Below, one piece after another: positions 51,809-60,972 of a DNA stretch of 64,000 nt. The notes beneath the pieces are model-generated. The model saw only the letters and a program-made list of their open reading frames with translations. It was not told where the DNA came from and did no database searches. Location: positions 3,658,001 through 3,722,000 of the forward strand of contig NZ_CP022958.1 of the NCBI RefSeq assembly GCF_006496635.1, given 5' to 3'. Each line of letters starts with the position of its first letter. Position 1 is the first letter of the stretch. Origin of the DNA: Azoarcus sp. DD4 (GTDB lineage Bacteria; Pseudomonadota; Gammaproteobacteria; Burkholderiales; Rhodocyclaceae). The translations under genes and the position numbers were made by a program.

Positions 51809-53044
51809 TCAGGCGTTCCGCCGGAAGCGGATGGCGAGCGCGGCCAGCGAGGCCAGCGTGGCCATGCCCGTCACCGCGCCCCATCCCCACTGCGCCAGCA
51901 GCACGCTGCCGAGCGCCGAGCCTGCCGCCATGCCGATGAACATGCCGACGATCAGTACCGCGTTGAGCCGGCTGCGCGCGCCCGGGTCGATACCGTAGAC
52001 GATGGTCTGATGGGCGATCAGCGCTGCCTGCACGCCGAGGTCGAACAGGACCGCACCGACTGCGAGCAGGCACAGCTGGGCGGTGGGCGGCAGCCAGGAA
52101 CCGAAGCTCATCGCCGCGAACGACAGCGCGGTCAGCCCGGCGCCAAGGCGGGTGACCCGCGCCGGCCCGTAACGGTCGGCGAGATGGCCAGCCAGCGGCG
52201 CGGCCAGCGCCCCGACCGCACCGGCCAGGCCAAAGGCGCCAGCCGCCGCGCTGCCCAGGTGGAAAGGCGCACCGTGCAGCATCACTGCAAGCGTCGACCA
52301 GAAGGCGCTGAAGCCCACCGACAGCAGGCCCTGGGCGAGCGTCGCATTGCGCAGGGCGGCATGCTGCCGCGTCAGCGTCAGCAGCGTTCCCAGCAGCGCG
52401 CGATACGGCAGCGCGGTGGTCGGCGTGAAGCGTGGCAGGCCGCGCCAGGCGGCGAACCCGACCAAGGCCACGCTCACCGCCGCCGCCACGAACATCGTCC
52501 GCCAGCCGAAATGCTCCGCCACCAGGCCGCTGATCACGCGCGACAGCAGGATGCCCAGCAGCAAGCCCGTCATCACCGTGCCGACCACCTTGCCGCGCCG
52601 CGATTCGTGCGCCAGCGTGGCGGCCGCGGGCACGATGTCCTGGGCCAGCGTGGCGGTGAGCCCGATGGCCAGGCTGGCGGCCAGCAGCACGCCCAGCGAC
52701 GGCGCGAATCCGCCGGCCAGCAGGGCCAGAACCAACAGCGCCGCCTTGACGAGGATGATGCGGCGACGGTCGTGGCGGTCCCCCAGCGGAGCGAGCAGGA
52801 GGATGCCGAGGGCGTAGCCGAGCTGCGTCAGGGTGGGCACGAAACCGACGGCACGCTCGCTGGCGCCGATCTCGCCGGCGAGCATGCCGAGCATGGGCTG
52901 GCTGTAGTAGAGCGAGGCGGCGGCAAGCCCGGCGCCGGCGGCCAGCAGCATCACCAGGGCCGGCGCCGGCTGGTGGGTGGCGGCATGCGGTATCGCTGGC
53001 TGGACTACGCCGCGCTGGTCATACGTTTCGTCGATGGACGACAT
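51809..53044 (-). CDS. MFS transporter (AraJ/YnfM-like)
   Basis: The 411-residue protein has twelve predicted helices and MFS signatures ILLLAPLGDRHDRRRIILV and LAGHLADRYGPARVTRLGAG. It resembles drug or sugar efflux proteins of the AraJ/YnfM group; the substrate is unknown. GAGGAG lies nine bases before the ATG. It is divergent from a LysR gene that probably controls it. Confidence 0.85.
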   Translation of the reverse strand: MSSIDETYDQRGVVQPAIPHAATHQPAPALVMLLAAGAGLAAASLYYSQPMLGMLAGEIGASERAVGFVPTLTQLGYALGILLLAPLGDRHDRRRIILVKAALLVLALLAGGFAPSLGVLLAASLAIGLTATLAQDIVPAAATLAHESRRGKVVGTVMTGLLLGILLSRVISGLVAEHFGWRTMFVAAAVSVALVGFAAWRGLPRFTPTTALPYRALLGTLLTLTRQHAALRNATLAQGLLSVGFSAFWSTLAVMLHGAPFHLGSAAAGAFGLAGAVGALAAPLAGHLADRYGPARVTRLGAGLTALSFAAMSFGSWLPPTAQLCLLAVGAVLFDLGVQAALIAHQTIVYGIDPGARSRLNAVLIVGMFIGMAAGSALGSVLLAQWGWGAVTGMATLASLAALAIRFRRNA

Positions 53045-53141
53045 GTTGTACTCCTCAAGAATTCCAGACGGAGCGCAGTTTGCGAGCATGAACTGCATAT
53101 GGGTAGCCACCCGGCGCGCAGATTTGCTATACATTCAACGT

Positions 53142-54131
53142 ATGAAACAACCCGTCATCAGACCGCCTGCCAGGCCTGCGAAGGCGCCCGCGGACAAGAC
53201 CCCGCCGCCGGCGTCGCCAGGGGTAGGCGATCGCCTCGAGCTGATGCAGACCTTCGTCCGCATCGTCGAGGCGGGCAGCCTTTCCGCGGCGGCCGCGCAG
53301 CTGGGCACGACCCAGCCGACGACCAGCCGCCGCCTGCAGACGCTGGAACGCACCCTGGGCGTGCGCCTGCTGCAGCGTTCCACCCACAGCATGCGGCTGA
53401 CCATGGACGGCGAACGCTGCTACGAACGGGCCAAGGCACTGCTTGCGAGCTGGGCCGCATTCGAATCCGAACTGCGCGGGGCGGACGAAGCGCCGGAAGG
53501 CGTGCTGCGCGTGGTGGCACCGCACGCCTTCGGCCAGGAGCGGCTGGTCGGGCCGCTGGCGGACTACCTCTGGCGCTATCCGCAGATGCGGGTCGAGTGG
53601 CTGTTGCACGACGACAGCGCGGTGCAGGACTTCATCGCCGCCGGTATCGACTGCGCGATCCAGGTCGGCGAGGTGACGGACTCGGCGCTGGTGGCCATCA
53701 AACTCGCCGAAGTGCCGCGCATCGCGGTGGCGGCGCCGTCCATCCTGACGGACCGGCAGGTTCCGCAACAGGCGGTCGAGCTGGCAGCGCTGCCCTGGCT
53801 GGCGCTGCGCACCTACTACCGCAACGAGATCACGCTCACCCATGTCGAGAGCGGCGAAGTGCGCCGCATCGCCATCGCGCCGCGCGTCAGCACCGACAGC
53901 CTCTATGCACTCCGGAGCGCTGCGCTGCAGGGTCTGGGCGCCTGCATCGGCTCGGCCTGGCTGCTGGCGGACGACCTTGCCGCCGGCCGCCTGCTGCACC
54001 TCGCTCCGCAGTGGCAGGCGGCACCGCTGCCGGTGAACCTGGTGTATCCGTACGCCGCCTTCTACCCGGCGCGGCTGCGCTGCTTCATCGATGTCATGAA
54101 GGCATCCATGGCGGGCGTGATCGCCGGCTGA
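53142..54131 (+). CDS. LysR-family transcriptional regulator
   Basis: The 329-residue protein has a 25-residue proline-rich N-terminal extension, then the LysR winged helix (RLELMQTFVRIVEAGSLSAA ... TQPTTSRRLQTLERTLGVRL) and the effector domain ending in HLAPQWQAAPLPVNLVYP. The 97-base region shared with the divergent MFS gene should hold the operator. The usual LysR genes lack the proline-rich lead, so a start inside at RLELMQTF cannot be excluded. Confidence 0.9.
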   Translation: MKQPVIRPPARPAKAPADKTPPPASPGVGDRLELMQTFVRIVEAGSLSAAAAQLGTTQPTTSRRLQTLERTLGVRLLQRSTHSMRLTMDGERCYERAKALLASWAAFESELRGADEAPEGVLRVVAPHAFGQERLVGPLADYLWRYPQMRVEWLLHDDSAVQDFIAAGIDCAIQVGEVTDSALVAIKLAEVPRIAVAAPSILTDRQVPQQAVELAALPWLALRTYYRNEITLTHVESGEVRRIAIAPRVSTDSLYALRSAALQGLGACIGSAWLLADDLAAGRLLHLAPQWQAAPLPVNLVYPYAAFYPARLRCFIDVMKASMAGVIAG

Positions 54132-54147
54132 CCGGGCGGAGCCGGCA

Positions 54148-54618
54148 TCAGGCCTTGCCGCCGCTCATGAGCGCCGCGGCCCGCTTTTCGATCTCGGCGG
54201 GGAGCAGGTCTTCGCGGTGGCTGGCTAGAAACCACACATGGCCGTAGGGGTCTTCCACCGTGCCGGTACGGTCGCCGTAGAACTGGTCCTGCAGCGGGCG
54301 GATCACCCTGGCCCCGGCCTCGACCGTACGCTGGAACACGGCATCCACATCCTCCACGTACAGATGCAGGCCGACGCTCGTGCCGCCCAGCGCGCGCGGG
54401 TTGCGCGACGGGCCTTCCTCGCAGGCGTCGGCCAGCATCACCGGGGTGTCGCCGATGCGCAGCTCGGCATGCCCCACCCGGCCGTCGGGCATGGCCAGGC
54501 GGAACAGTTCTTCCGCAGCGAACGCACGCTTGTAGAAATCGATCGCGGCAGCGGCGCCGTCGACGCAGAGATAGGGCGTGACGCGGCGATAAGCTTCGGG
54601 TACAGGTTGGACTGCCAT
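54148..54618 (-). CDS. VOC family protein, PhnB-like
   Basis: The 156-residue protein is of the PhnB/glyoxalase type: YRRVTPYLCVDGAAAAIDFYKRAF, MPDGRVGHAELRIGDTPVML, VEDVDAVFQRTVEAGARVI and FYGDRTGTVEDPYGHVWFLAS. Putative metal ligands are H in GHAEL and the terminal E/H pairs. The substrate is unknown. It is convergent with the LysR gene. Confidence 0.85.
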   Translation of the reverse strand: MAVQPVPEAYRRVTPYLCVDGAAAAIDFYKRAFAAEELFRLAMPDGRVGHAELRIGDTPVMLADACEEGPSRNPRALGGTSVGLHLYVEDVDAVFQRTVEAGARVIRPLQDQFYGDRTGTVEDPYGHVWFLASHREDLLPAEIEKRAAALMSGGKA

Positions 54619-54815
54619 GGCCGTGCTCCTTGCGCGCGGGCCGACACCATCCGGGTGGCCCCACTATGTGATAGTCCAGCGCCGGCTCCGGCGACAGTCC
54701 GACCAAGCTGGCGGGCTGCAGCCGGGGCCGCGATAATCCGGCCTTCCGCCCCCGCGCGGCCTTGCACCGGACCACCGGCGCAGGCGCCCCGCCAGCCAGG
54801 ACACCGCCGCGCCGC

Positions 54816-56177
54816 ATGACGACCCGCCCCACCGCCCTCCCCGCCGCCGCCCTGCTCTACGGCATGGTTTTCGTCGAAGGCTTTTCCTCGCTCGGCGCCG
54901 AGATCGTCGCATTGCGCCGGCTGGTGCCGCACCTGGGCAGCGCGATCACGGTGACGGCCCCTACCATCGGCTTCTTCCTGCTCGCGCTCGCGCTCGGCTA
55001 CCAGGCGGGCGGCCGCGTGGAGCGCGACTTTCTCATCCGCGTACGGCGCAACTTCCTCGTCGCCGCGACGCTGATCGCGATCGGCCTGGCCGGCCCGGTG
55101 GTGGATGCGCTGTTCGCCCACGTGCGCCCGGCGCCGCTCGCCTACCTGCTCTTCGTCGGCGTGGTGCTGTGCCCCGTCGCCTGGCTGCTCGGCCAGACCG
55201 TGCCGGTGCTCACCAACCTGCTGCGGCACGAGCGCGCCGGCGCGCGCAGCGGCGCAGCGCTGTACTGGTCCACGCTCGGCTCCTTCCTCGGTTCGCTGTC
55301 GCTTTCGCTGCTGGTGATGCAGTGGCTGGGGGTATCCGCCGCAGTATTCGCCAGCGCGCTCCTGCTGCTGGTGCCGGTGTCGCTGCTGTCGGGCAAGGTG
55401 CGCCGGCAGGCGGCCCCGCTCGCGGTGGCCGCTGCCGCCGTGGCCTGCAACCTGTGGCTGCCGCAGCAGATCGAGACGGCCTACGCCAGCTACCGGGTGG
55501 AAGCAGTGCAGCTCGCCGGCATGCAGGACCCGCGCGTGTTCTGGATCAACAACTCCGCCGCCTCGCTGATCGACGGCAGCGAACCGCCGCGCTACGCGCG
55601 CTACATCACCCGCCTGCGCAGCATCCTGCTCGACGAGATGCGGCTGCGCGACAAGCGCATCCTGGTGCTGGGTGCCGGCGGCTTCACCCTGTCGCACCGC
55701 GAGCCGCACAACCACTACCTGTACGTGGACATCGATCCGGCGGTGCGCGAACTCGCCGAGCGCGAATTCCTCGGCGGGCCCATCGTCGGCCGTTTCGTCG
55801 CCGGCGACGCGCGCCGCTTCGTCGCCGACACCGGGGAGCGCTTCGATGCGGTGGTGGTCGACGCCTACAGTGCGCTCACCAGCGTGCCGGCCCACCTCGT
55901 CACCCGCGAATTCTGGCAGGACACCCGCCGGGTGCTGGCCCCCGACGGCGTGCTGTTCGCCAACCTCATCCTCGACGATCGCCTCGCCACGCCCTACGCG
56001 CGCAACCTGCTCGCCACCATACAGTCGGTGTATGGCGCCTGCGCGGTGGAAATCCTGTTCCGCGACCGGCCGCAGGGCAACGTGCTGGTACAGTGCTTCG
56101 CCGGCCCCGCGCCGGCCGCCGTGCCCTACACCGACGAACGCAACCGTGCCGACCTCGACCTGCTGCAGTCGCGCTGA
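54816..56177 (+). CDS. Membrane protein with spermidine synthase-like domain
   Basis: The 453-residue protein has seven predicted membrane helices (about residues 10-220) and a soluble domain (about 240-445) of the SpeE type: ILVLGAGGFTLSH, YLYVDIDPAVRELAE, VVVDAYSALTSVPAHL. SpeE-like membrane fusions are widespread and their product is often not spermidine. The catalytic Asp for polyamine binding is present in VVVDAYS. The function is uncertain. The next gene begins 10 bases downstream. Confidence 0.8.
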   Translation: MTTRPTALPAAALLYGMVFVEGFSSLGAEIVALRRLVPHLGSAITVTAPTIGFFLLALALGYQAGGRVERDFLIRVRRNFLVAATLIAIGLAGPVVDALFAHVRPAPLAYLLFVGVVLCPVAWLLGQTVPVLTNLLRHERAGARSGAALYWSTLGSFLGSLSLSLLVMQWLGVSAAVFASALLLLVPVSLLSGKVRRQAAPLAVAAAAVACNLWLPQQIETAYASYRVEAVQLAGMQDPRVFWINNSAASLIDGSEPPRYARYITRLRSILLDEMRLRDKRILVLGAGGFTLSHREPHNHYLYVDIDPAVRELAEREFLGGPIVGRFVAGDARRFVADTGERFDAVVVDAYSALTSVPAHLVTREFWQDTRRVLAPDGVLFANLILDDRLATPYARNLLATIQSVYGACAVEILFRDRPQGNVLVQCFAGPAPAAVPYTDERNRADLDLLQSR

Positions 56178-56187
56178 ACCGCCCGCC

Positions 56188-56520
56188 ATGACCGAACTCA
56201 AGACCCTGCTGCTCTTCCTCGCCACCGCTGTCGCCGAGATCGTGGGCTGCTACCTGCCCTACCGCTGGCTGCGCGAGGACGGCAGCGCCTGGCTGCTGCT
56301 GCCGGCCGCGGCCAGCCTGGCGCTGTTCGCCTGGCTGCTGACCCTGCATCCGGCCGCCTCCGGTCGCATCTACGCGGCTTACGGCGGGGTGTACGTGTTC
56401 GTCGCGGTGCTGTGGCTGTGGGCAGTGGACGGCGTCCGGCCGACCACCTGGGACATCGCCGGCTCGCTGATCGCGCTCGGCGGCATGGCGGTAATCATGT
56501 TCGCGCCGCGCAACGGCTGA
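56188..56520 (+). CDS. YnfA/UPF0060 family small membrane protein
   Basis: The 110-residue protein has four helices and the family motifs AEIVGCYLPYRWLREDGSAW, HPAASGRIYAAYGGVYVF and DGVRPTTWDIAGSLIALGGM. YnfA proteins are SMR-like efflux pumps for cationic compounds. It follows the SpeE-like gene by ten bases and may be cotranscribed. Confidence 0.9.
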   Translation: MTELKTLLLFLATAVAEIVGCYLPYRWLREDGSAWLLLPAAASLALFAWLLTLHPAASGRIYAAYGGVYVFVAVLWLWAVDGVRPTTWDIAGSLIALGGMAVIMFAPRNG

Positions 56521-56610
56521 ACCTTCGACTTGATCGATCTCATTTCTGGTGCGGCAGCGCAGCAGTAGAATGTCGCTCCCCCAATCCGAGCACACAGGCA
56601 AGACGCAGCC

Positions 56611-57387
56611 ATGGCAGCCTACATCACCGAGAAAGTCCTCAGCGTGCATCACTGGAACGACACGCTGTTCTCGTTCACCACCTCGCGCGACCGCGCGCTG
56701 CGTTTCGAGAACGGCCAGTTCGTGATGATAGGTCTGGAGGTCAACGGCCGCCCGCTGACCCGCGCCTACAGCATCGCCAGCCCCAACTACGAAGAGCACC
56801 TGGAGTTCTTCAGCATCAAGGTGCCCGACGGCCCGCTCACTTCCCGCCTGCAGCACCTGCAGCCCGGCGACGAACTGCTGGTCTCGCGCAAGCCCACCGG
56901 CACCCTGGTGCTGTCCGATCTGCTGCCGGGCAAGCACCTTTACCTGTTCTCCACCGGCACCGGCCTGGCACCCTTCATGAGCGTGATCCGCGACCTCGAC
57001 GTCTACGACCGCTTCGAGAAGATCGTGCTGATCCACGGCGTGCGCACCGTCAGCGAAGTGGCCTACGAGCACTACATCACCCACGAGCTGCCGCACCACG
57101 AATTCCTCGGCGAGATGGTGAGCGAGAAGCTGATCTACTACCCCACCGTCACCCGCGAACCCTTCCGCAATCAGGGCCGCTTCACCGACCTGATCGAAAG
57201 CGGCAAGCTGTTCGAGGACATCGGCCTGCCGCCGCTGGACCCGGCGGTCGACCGCGTCATGATCTGCGGCAGCGCGGCGATGCTGAAGAGCTCGCGCGAA
57301 CTGCTCGACCGCCGCGGCTTCCGCATGTCCAAGCGCATCGGCGATCCGGGCGATTACGTGATCGAGCACGCCTTCGTCGAGAAGTGA
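56611..57387 (+). CDS. fpr: Ferredoxin/flavodoxin-NADP+ reductase
   Basis: The 258-residue protein has the FAD-binding segment TRAYSIASPNYEE (about residues 50-62) and the NADPH-binding FSTGTGLAPFMSVI (about 112-125), ending VIEHAFVEK as in bacterial Fpr subclass I. It passes electrons between NADPH and ferredoxin or flavodoxin. The thioredoxin-like gene follows by 28 bases. Confidence 0.92.
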   Translation: MAAYITEKVLSVHHWNDTLFSFTTSRDRALRFENGQFVMIGLEVNGRPLTRAYSIASPNYEEHLEFFSIKVPDGPLTSRLQHLQPGDELLVSRKPTGTLVLSDLLPGKHLYLFSTGTGLAPFMSVIRDLDVYDRFEKIVLIHGVRTVSEVAYEHYITHELPHHEFLGEMVSEKLIYYPTVTREPFRNQGRFTDLIESGKLFEDIGLPPLDPAVDRVMICGSAAMLKSSRELLDRRGFRMSKRIGDPGDYVIEHAFVEK

Positions 57388-57415
57388 TCCGGGCCGGGGC
57401 GACGGGAGGCAGCCG

Positions 57416-57751
57416 ATGAAGATGATGCTCACCACCTATTCGGCGGACGCGCCCACCCGCGCAACGATCGACCATGTCGCCGGGCCGGCGCTGATCGAGT
57501 TCGGCACCAACTGGTGCGGCTACTGCCGCGCCGCGCAGGCGCCGCTCGCCGAAGCCTATGCCGGTCATCCGAAAGTACGCCACTTCAAGATCGAGGACGG
57601 GCCGGGCCGCCGGCTGGGACGCAGCTTCGGCGTCAAGCTGTGGCCGACGCTGATCTTCATGCGCGACGGCCAGGAACTCGCCCGCCTGGTGCGGCCGTCC
57701 GACGCCGCCGAGATCGCCGCCGCCTTCGCGCAGATCGACCCCCAGCCCTGA
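57416..57751 (+). CDS. Thioredoxin-family protein
   Basis: The 111-residue protein has the thioredoxin fold with the active site NWCGYCRAAQ (C34, C37) and cis-proline in KLWPTLIFM. The CGYC centre differs from classical CGPC, suggesting a glutaredoxin-like or atypical redox potential. It lacks a signal peptide. It is downstream of fpr and may share electrons with that system. Confidence 0.88.
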   Translation: MKMMLTTYSADAPTRATIDHVAGPALIEFGTNWCGYCRAAQAPLAEAYAGHPKVRHFKIEDGPGRRLGRSFGVKLWPTLIFMRDGQELARLVRPSDAAEIAAAFAQIDPQP

Positions 57752-57883
57752 CGAGCCGGCAGGCCACCCGCGCCCCCCACGCTGGCAAAGGCCGGCGGGC
57801 TGGACTATGAACAGAGCGTGACGCACCGGGCGCCATCCCCGGCCGCCCGGCCCCAATGGATGCGCCTCGACGGATGCGCCCCG

Positions 57884-58354
57884 ATGCCCAAGCGCCTGTT
57901 CCTGACTGCCAGCCACGTTTTCGCCGCGCTCGCCGGTTTCGGGCTCGGCGTCTATCTGCTGCCCATCCTCACCGCGCCGCCCGCACCCAGCCAGGTGGAG
58001 CTCGCCACGCTCGCCGGGCAGGCCACCTACAGCGGCGAGTTCCGCCGCGACCTCAAGGACAGCGACCCGCTGCACTGGGGCGAAGGCCGCATCGCAGTCA
58101 GCGCGCACAACATCGTGCTCACCGGCAGGATCGCGCCCGGGCCGGACTACAAGCTCTACCTGTCGCCCGAGTTCGTCGAAACCGAGGCCGACTTCATGCG
58201 TCTCAAGCCGCAGATGCAGCGGGTGGGCGAGGTCAGGACCTTCGACAACTTCATCGTCCCGGTGCCCGCCACCGTGGACGTTGCGCGCTACACCACGGTC
58301 ATCGTGTGGTGCGAATCCTTCAGCCAGTTCATCACCGCGGCCCGCTACCGCTAG
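57884..58354 (+). CDS. DM13-domain exported protein
   Basis: The 156-residue protein has an N-terminal membrane-targeting helix (LFLTASHVFAALAGFGLGVYLL) and a DM13 domain (AGQATYSGEFRRDLKDSDPL, YKLYLSPEFVETEADF, YTTVIVWCESFSQFITAARY). DM13 is a predicted electron-transfer or redox domain with a cysteine near its end (VIVWCESF). Function unknown. A 22-residue upstream extension is possible but not favoured. Confidence 0.8.
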   Translation: MPKRLFLTASHVFAALAGFGLGVYLLPILTAPPAPSQVELATLAGQATYSGEFRRDLKDSDPLHWGEGRIAVSAHNIVLTGRIAPGPDYKLYLSPEFVETEADFMRLKPQMQRVGEVRTFDNFIVPVPATVDVARYTTVIVWCESFSQFITAARYR

Positions 58355-58370
58355 CCAAGAGGAGAGCACC

Positions 58371-58847
58371 ATGCCGATGACCCTGGGTTCGCCCGCCTTC
58401 GCCCACAACGCAGACATTCCGGCCCTCTACACCTGTGACGGCAGCGACCTGTCGCCGCCGCTCGCCTGGACCGATCCGCCCGACGGCACCCACAGCCTGG
58501 TGCTGATCGTGGACGACCCCGACGCGCCCGATCCGGCGGCACCGAAGACGACCTGGGTGCACTGGCTGCTCTACGACCTGCCGCCCACCGCCGGCAACTT
58601 GCCCGCCGGGGTGATCGAAGACGACCTGCCGCAGGGCACCCAGGCCGGCGTCAACGACTGGAAGCACTGCCGTTACGGCGGCCCCTGCCCGCCCGTCGGC
58701 AAACACCGCTACTTCCACAAGCTGTACGCACTGGACGTCAAGCTGGGCGACCTCCACCAGCCGACCAAGGCCGCGCTGGAGAAGGCGATGGACGGTCACG
58801 TGCTGGAAAAGGCCGAACTCGTCGGCCACTACCAGCGGCAGCGCTGA
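58371..58847 (+). CDS. YbhB/YbcL family (PEBP-like) protein
   Basis: The 158-residue protein has PEBP fold motifs: DGSDLSPPLAWTDPPDGTHS, LIVDDPDAPD, TTWVHWLLYDLPP and GGPCPPVGKHRYFHKLYAL. These are phosphatidylethanolamine-binding-like proteins of unknown bacterial role. GAGGAG lies eight bases upstream of the ATG. It is 16 bases downstream of the DM13 gene. Confidence 0.88.
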   Translation: MPMTLGSPAFAHNADIPALYTCDGSDLSPPLAWTDPPDGTHSLVLIVDDPDAPDPAAPKTTWVHWLLYDLPPTAGNLPAGVIEDDLPQGTQAGVNDWKHCRYGGPCPPVGKHRYFHKLYALDVKLGDLHQPTKAALEKAMDGHVLEKAELVGHYQRQR

Positions 58848-59005
58848 AGCCCACCGCCCAGGGCGACTCGGAAGGCGCTTCGCATGCGCTCCCGGCAACT
58901 GCTGTCGGCGCAGGCGATGCCTGGTGCGCAATTTGCAACCCCATGGGAACCAGCGTTCAGATGGGCGATTCTTGTCGTGTTTCCTTCAATCCATCCCACA
59001 AAGCG

Positions 59006-59036
59006 TGCATGCCCCGCCCCGGAGGCAGGGCATGCA
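59006..59036 (+). promoter_or_regulatory. Hairpin enclosing the start codon of the J-domain gene
   Basis: TGCATGCCC-C-GCC (59006-59018) can pair with GGC-A-GGGCATGCA (59024-59036) around a five-base loop, with one C-A mismatch. The ribosome binding site GGAGG (59021-59025) lies in the loop and the 3' arm, and the ATG (59032-59034) lies within the 3' arm. Such a fold would block translation; it could be a thermosensor or a protein-controlled switch. Confidence 0.55.
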
Positions 59037-59571
59037 TGACAAAAGCTACGCCGCTGCCAGCGAGGAAGAATGGGTCATCTGGAATGGTGATCATGGTCTG
59101 GTGACCACGGCAACGCTAGGCCACGTCGAGGTCGGCCCCGGTGGGCGACACGCATGGCTGGAGGAGCCCTTCGACATGGTGGGTCCGTTCAGCCTTGACG
59201 AACTCGAGACCCACGGCCGCATCGCCTTTGCCGCCTGTATCGTCATGTCACGCCAGCGTTGGCAGGACGACCAGGTGGCATTGCGGCGCGAGTCGCTGCA
59301 CCTGCGCCGCGCCGCCCAGCAGCGCATGAACGAGGAATTTGCGCGCTTCTCGGGCCGGCAAGGCAGACACGACGACACGCGCCGAGCCGTGGACGAACGA
59401 CAACATCGCGAAGTACTGGGCCTGCCGGCCAACGGAAAGCTCGAGCGACGCCAGGTCAATGCCGCATTCCGGCGGCTCGCCCAGAAAGCGCATCCCGACG
59501 TCGGGGGCAGTCACGAACAGTTCGTACGCATCACGAAAGCCCGCGAAGTCTTGCTCGAAACCATTTCGTGA
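59032..59571 (+). CDS. J-domain (DnaJ-like) protein
   Basis: The 179-residue protein has an unknown N-terminal half with EEEWVIWNGDHGLVTTATLG and a C-terminal J domain (about residues 124-179) with helix QVNAAFRRLAQKA and the HPD tripeptide. The J domain at the C-terminus, without Gly/Phe or zinc domains, marks a class III co-chaperone recruiting DnaK. The N-terminal part probably supplies the substrate. GGAGG lies six bases upstream of the ATG within a hairpin. Confidence 0.78.
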   Translation: MHDKSYAAASEEEWVIWNGDHGLVTTATLGHVEVGPGGRHAWLEEPFDMVGPFSLDELETHGRIAFAACIVMSRQRWQDDQVALRRESLHLRRAAQQRMNEEFARFSGRQGRHDDTRRAVDERQHREVLGLPANGKLERRQVNAAFRRLAQKAHPDVGGSHEQFVRITKAREVLLETIS

Positions 59572-59660
59572 CCAAAGGGCGAGCGGCCGGCCTGCCCCCC
59601 GCGGTCTGCCCCCTGTTACCCCGTTGCGTAGCGGTCGCTGAAACCCGCCGCGCCGGGCAC

Positions 59661-59700
59661 GACCAGGCCCGCGCTCCGGGCCGGAGGCGCGGGCCTGGTC
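59661..59700. terminator. Bidirectional terminator-like hairpin
   Basis: GACCAGGCCCGCGC (59661-59674) pairs perfectly with GCGCGGGCCTGGTC (59687-59700). It lies between the convergent J-domain and TRAP receptor genes. There is no T-tract on either side, so strand-independent termination is only likely. Confidence 0.5.
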
Positions 59701-59723
59701 CGGGGCCACCGGATGTGGCCGGC

Positions 59724-60761
59724 TTACATCCTGTCCGGATCGAAGCCGGTTTCCCGGTACACCGCCTGTATGGTCTCGGCCCCGATGCGCGCCTCCATCT
59801 TCCGGTGCATGGGCACGAAGGCCTTCTTGAAGGCCAGGCGTTCGGCTTCGGTCGGCATGTAGATCTCCGACTTGCCGCTCTTTCTCACCGCTTCGAGCGC
59901 GGCATCGTTTTCTTCCTTGGCGATGCGGTTGGCGTACTCGCTGGATTCCTTCACCGCGCGCTCGAGCTGGCTGCGCACATTGGCGGGCAGGCCGTCCCAG
60001 AACTTCCGGTTGGTGATCAGCGCATAGCCGATGTAGCCGTGGTCGGACACCGTGATGTGCTTCTGCACCTCGTGCACCTTCTGGGTGTAGTAGTTGGAAA
60101 TGGTGTTCTCGGTGCCGTCCACCACGCCGGTCTGCAGCGCCTGGTACACCTCGGAGAAGGCCAGCACCTGCGGCAGCGCCTTGACCTCGCGGAACTGCTC
60201 TTCCAGCACCTTGGAGGACTGGATGCGCATCTTCTTGCCCTTGAGGTCTTCCGGCGTGCGGATGGGCGCGTTGGCCGACATCACCTTGAAGCCGTTGTCC
60301 CAGTAAGCCAGGCCCTTGATGCCGCGCGGCTCCAGCCTGGCCAGCAGCTGCTGGCCGACCGGGCCGCTGGTGAGCTTGTGCAGATCGTCGTAGCTGTCGA
60401 CGATGTAGGGCAGGTCGAACAGTTCGAACTCGCGCACGCCGAGCGGGCCGAATTTCGACAGCGAGGGCGCCAGCATCTGGACCGAGCCGAGCTGCAGCGC
60501 CTCCATCTCCTCCTTGTCCTTGTACAGCGTGCTGTTCGGATACACCTCCACCTTCACCGCGCCGGCGCTGTACTTCTCCGCCAGCTCGCGGAATTTTTCC
60601 GCGCCCTTGCCCTTGGGCGTGTCGGCCGCCACCACGTGGCTGAACTTGATGACGATGAGCTCGGCGGCGAAGCTGCCGCCGGCGAGCGGAAGCAGGGCGG
60701 CAGCGATGGCGCTGCCGAGCACGAGGCGGCGGATGCGGCTGGTGCCGGATTGGGTCTTCAT
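59724..60761 (-). CDS. TRAP transporter substrate-binding protein DctP
   Basis: The 345-residue protein has a signal peptide (LVLGSAIAAALLPLAGGSFA) and the DctP family signatures IKFSHVVAADTPKGKGAEKF, IRTPEDLKGKKMRIQSS and VVDGTENTISNYYTQ. It binds a C4 or related carboxylate in the periplasm for a TRAP transporter. DctQ and DctM genes are not in the window on this side. GGAGGAG lies six bases upstream of the ATG. Confidence 0.9.
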   Translation of the reverse strand: MKTQSGTSRIRRLVLGSAIAAALLPLAGGSFAAELIVIKFSHVVAADTPKGKGAEKFRELAEKYSAGAVKVEVYPNSTLYKDKEEMEALQLGSVQMLAPSLSKFGPLGVREFELFDLPYIVDSYDDLHKLTSGPVGQQLLARLEPRGIKGLAYWDNGFKVMSANAPIRTPEDLKGKKMRIQSSKVLEEQFREVKALPQVLAFSEVYQALQTGVVDGTENTISNYYTQKVHEVQKHITVSDHGYIGYALITNRKFWDGLPANVRSQLERAVKESSEYANRIAKEENDAALEAVRKSGKSEIYMPTEAERLAFKKAFVPMHRKMEARIGAETIQAVYRETGFDPDRM

Positions 60762-60805
60762 GGTGTCTCCTCCAGTTTTATGTGGGTGCTGCGGGTCGTG
60801 CAAAA

Positions 60806-60961
60806 AAATGCCCCCACGCTCCCCGCGCAGCGGGTCGCTGCCCCCCAAGGGGGCACGTCTTGCCTTGGGGCGAGCCGGCGGCAAAATGCCCCTACGCTCC
60901 CCGCGCTGCGGGTCGCTGCCCCCCAAGGGGGCGCTTCTTGCCTTGGGGCGGCCCGGCGGCA
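60806..60961. repeat. Tandem 78-bp intergenic repeat (two copies)
   Basis: Two copies with period 78 (60806-60883 and 60884-60961) share the motif CCCC-ACGCTCCCCGCGC, then GCGGGTCGCTGCCCCCCAAG and GCCTTGGGGCG. They lie between the TRAP receptor and the CitE-like gene. Similar GC-rich palindromic intergenic repeats are common in betaproteobacteria; a role as attenuator or terminator is possible. Confidence 0.75.
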
Positions 60962-60972
60962 AGAAAGCGGAA

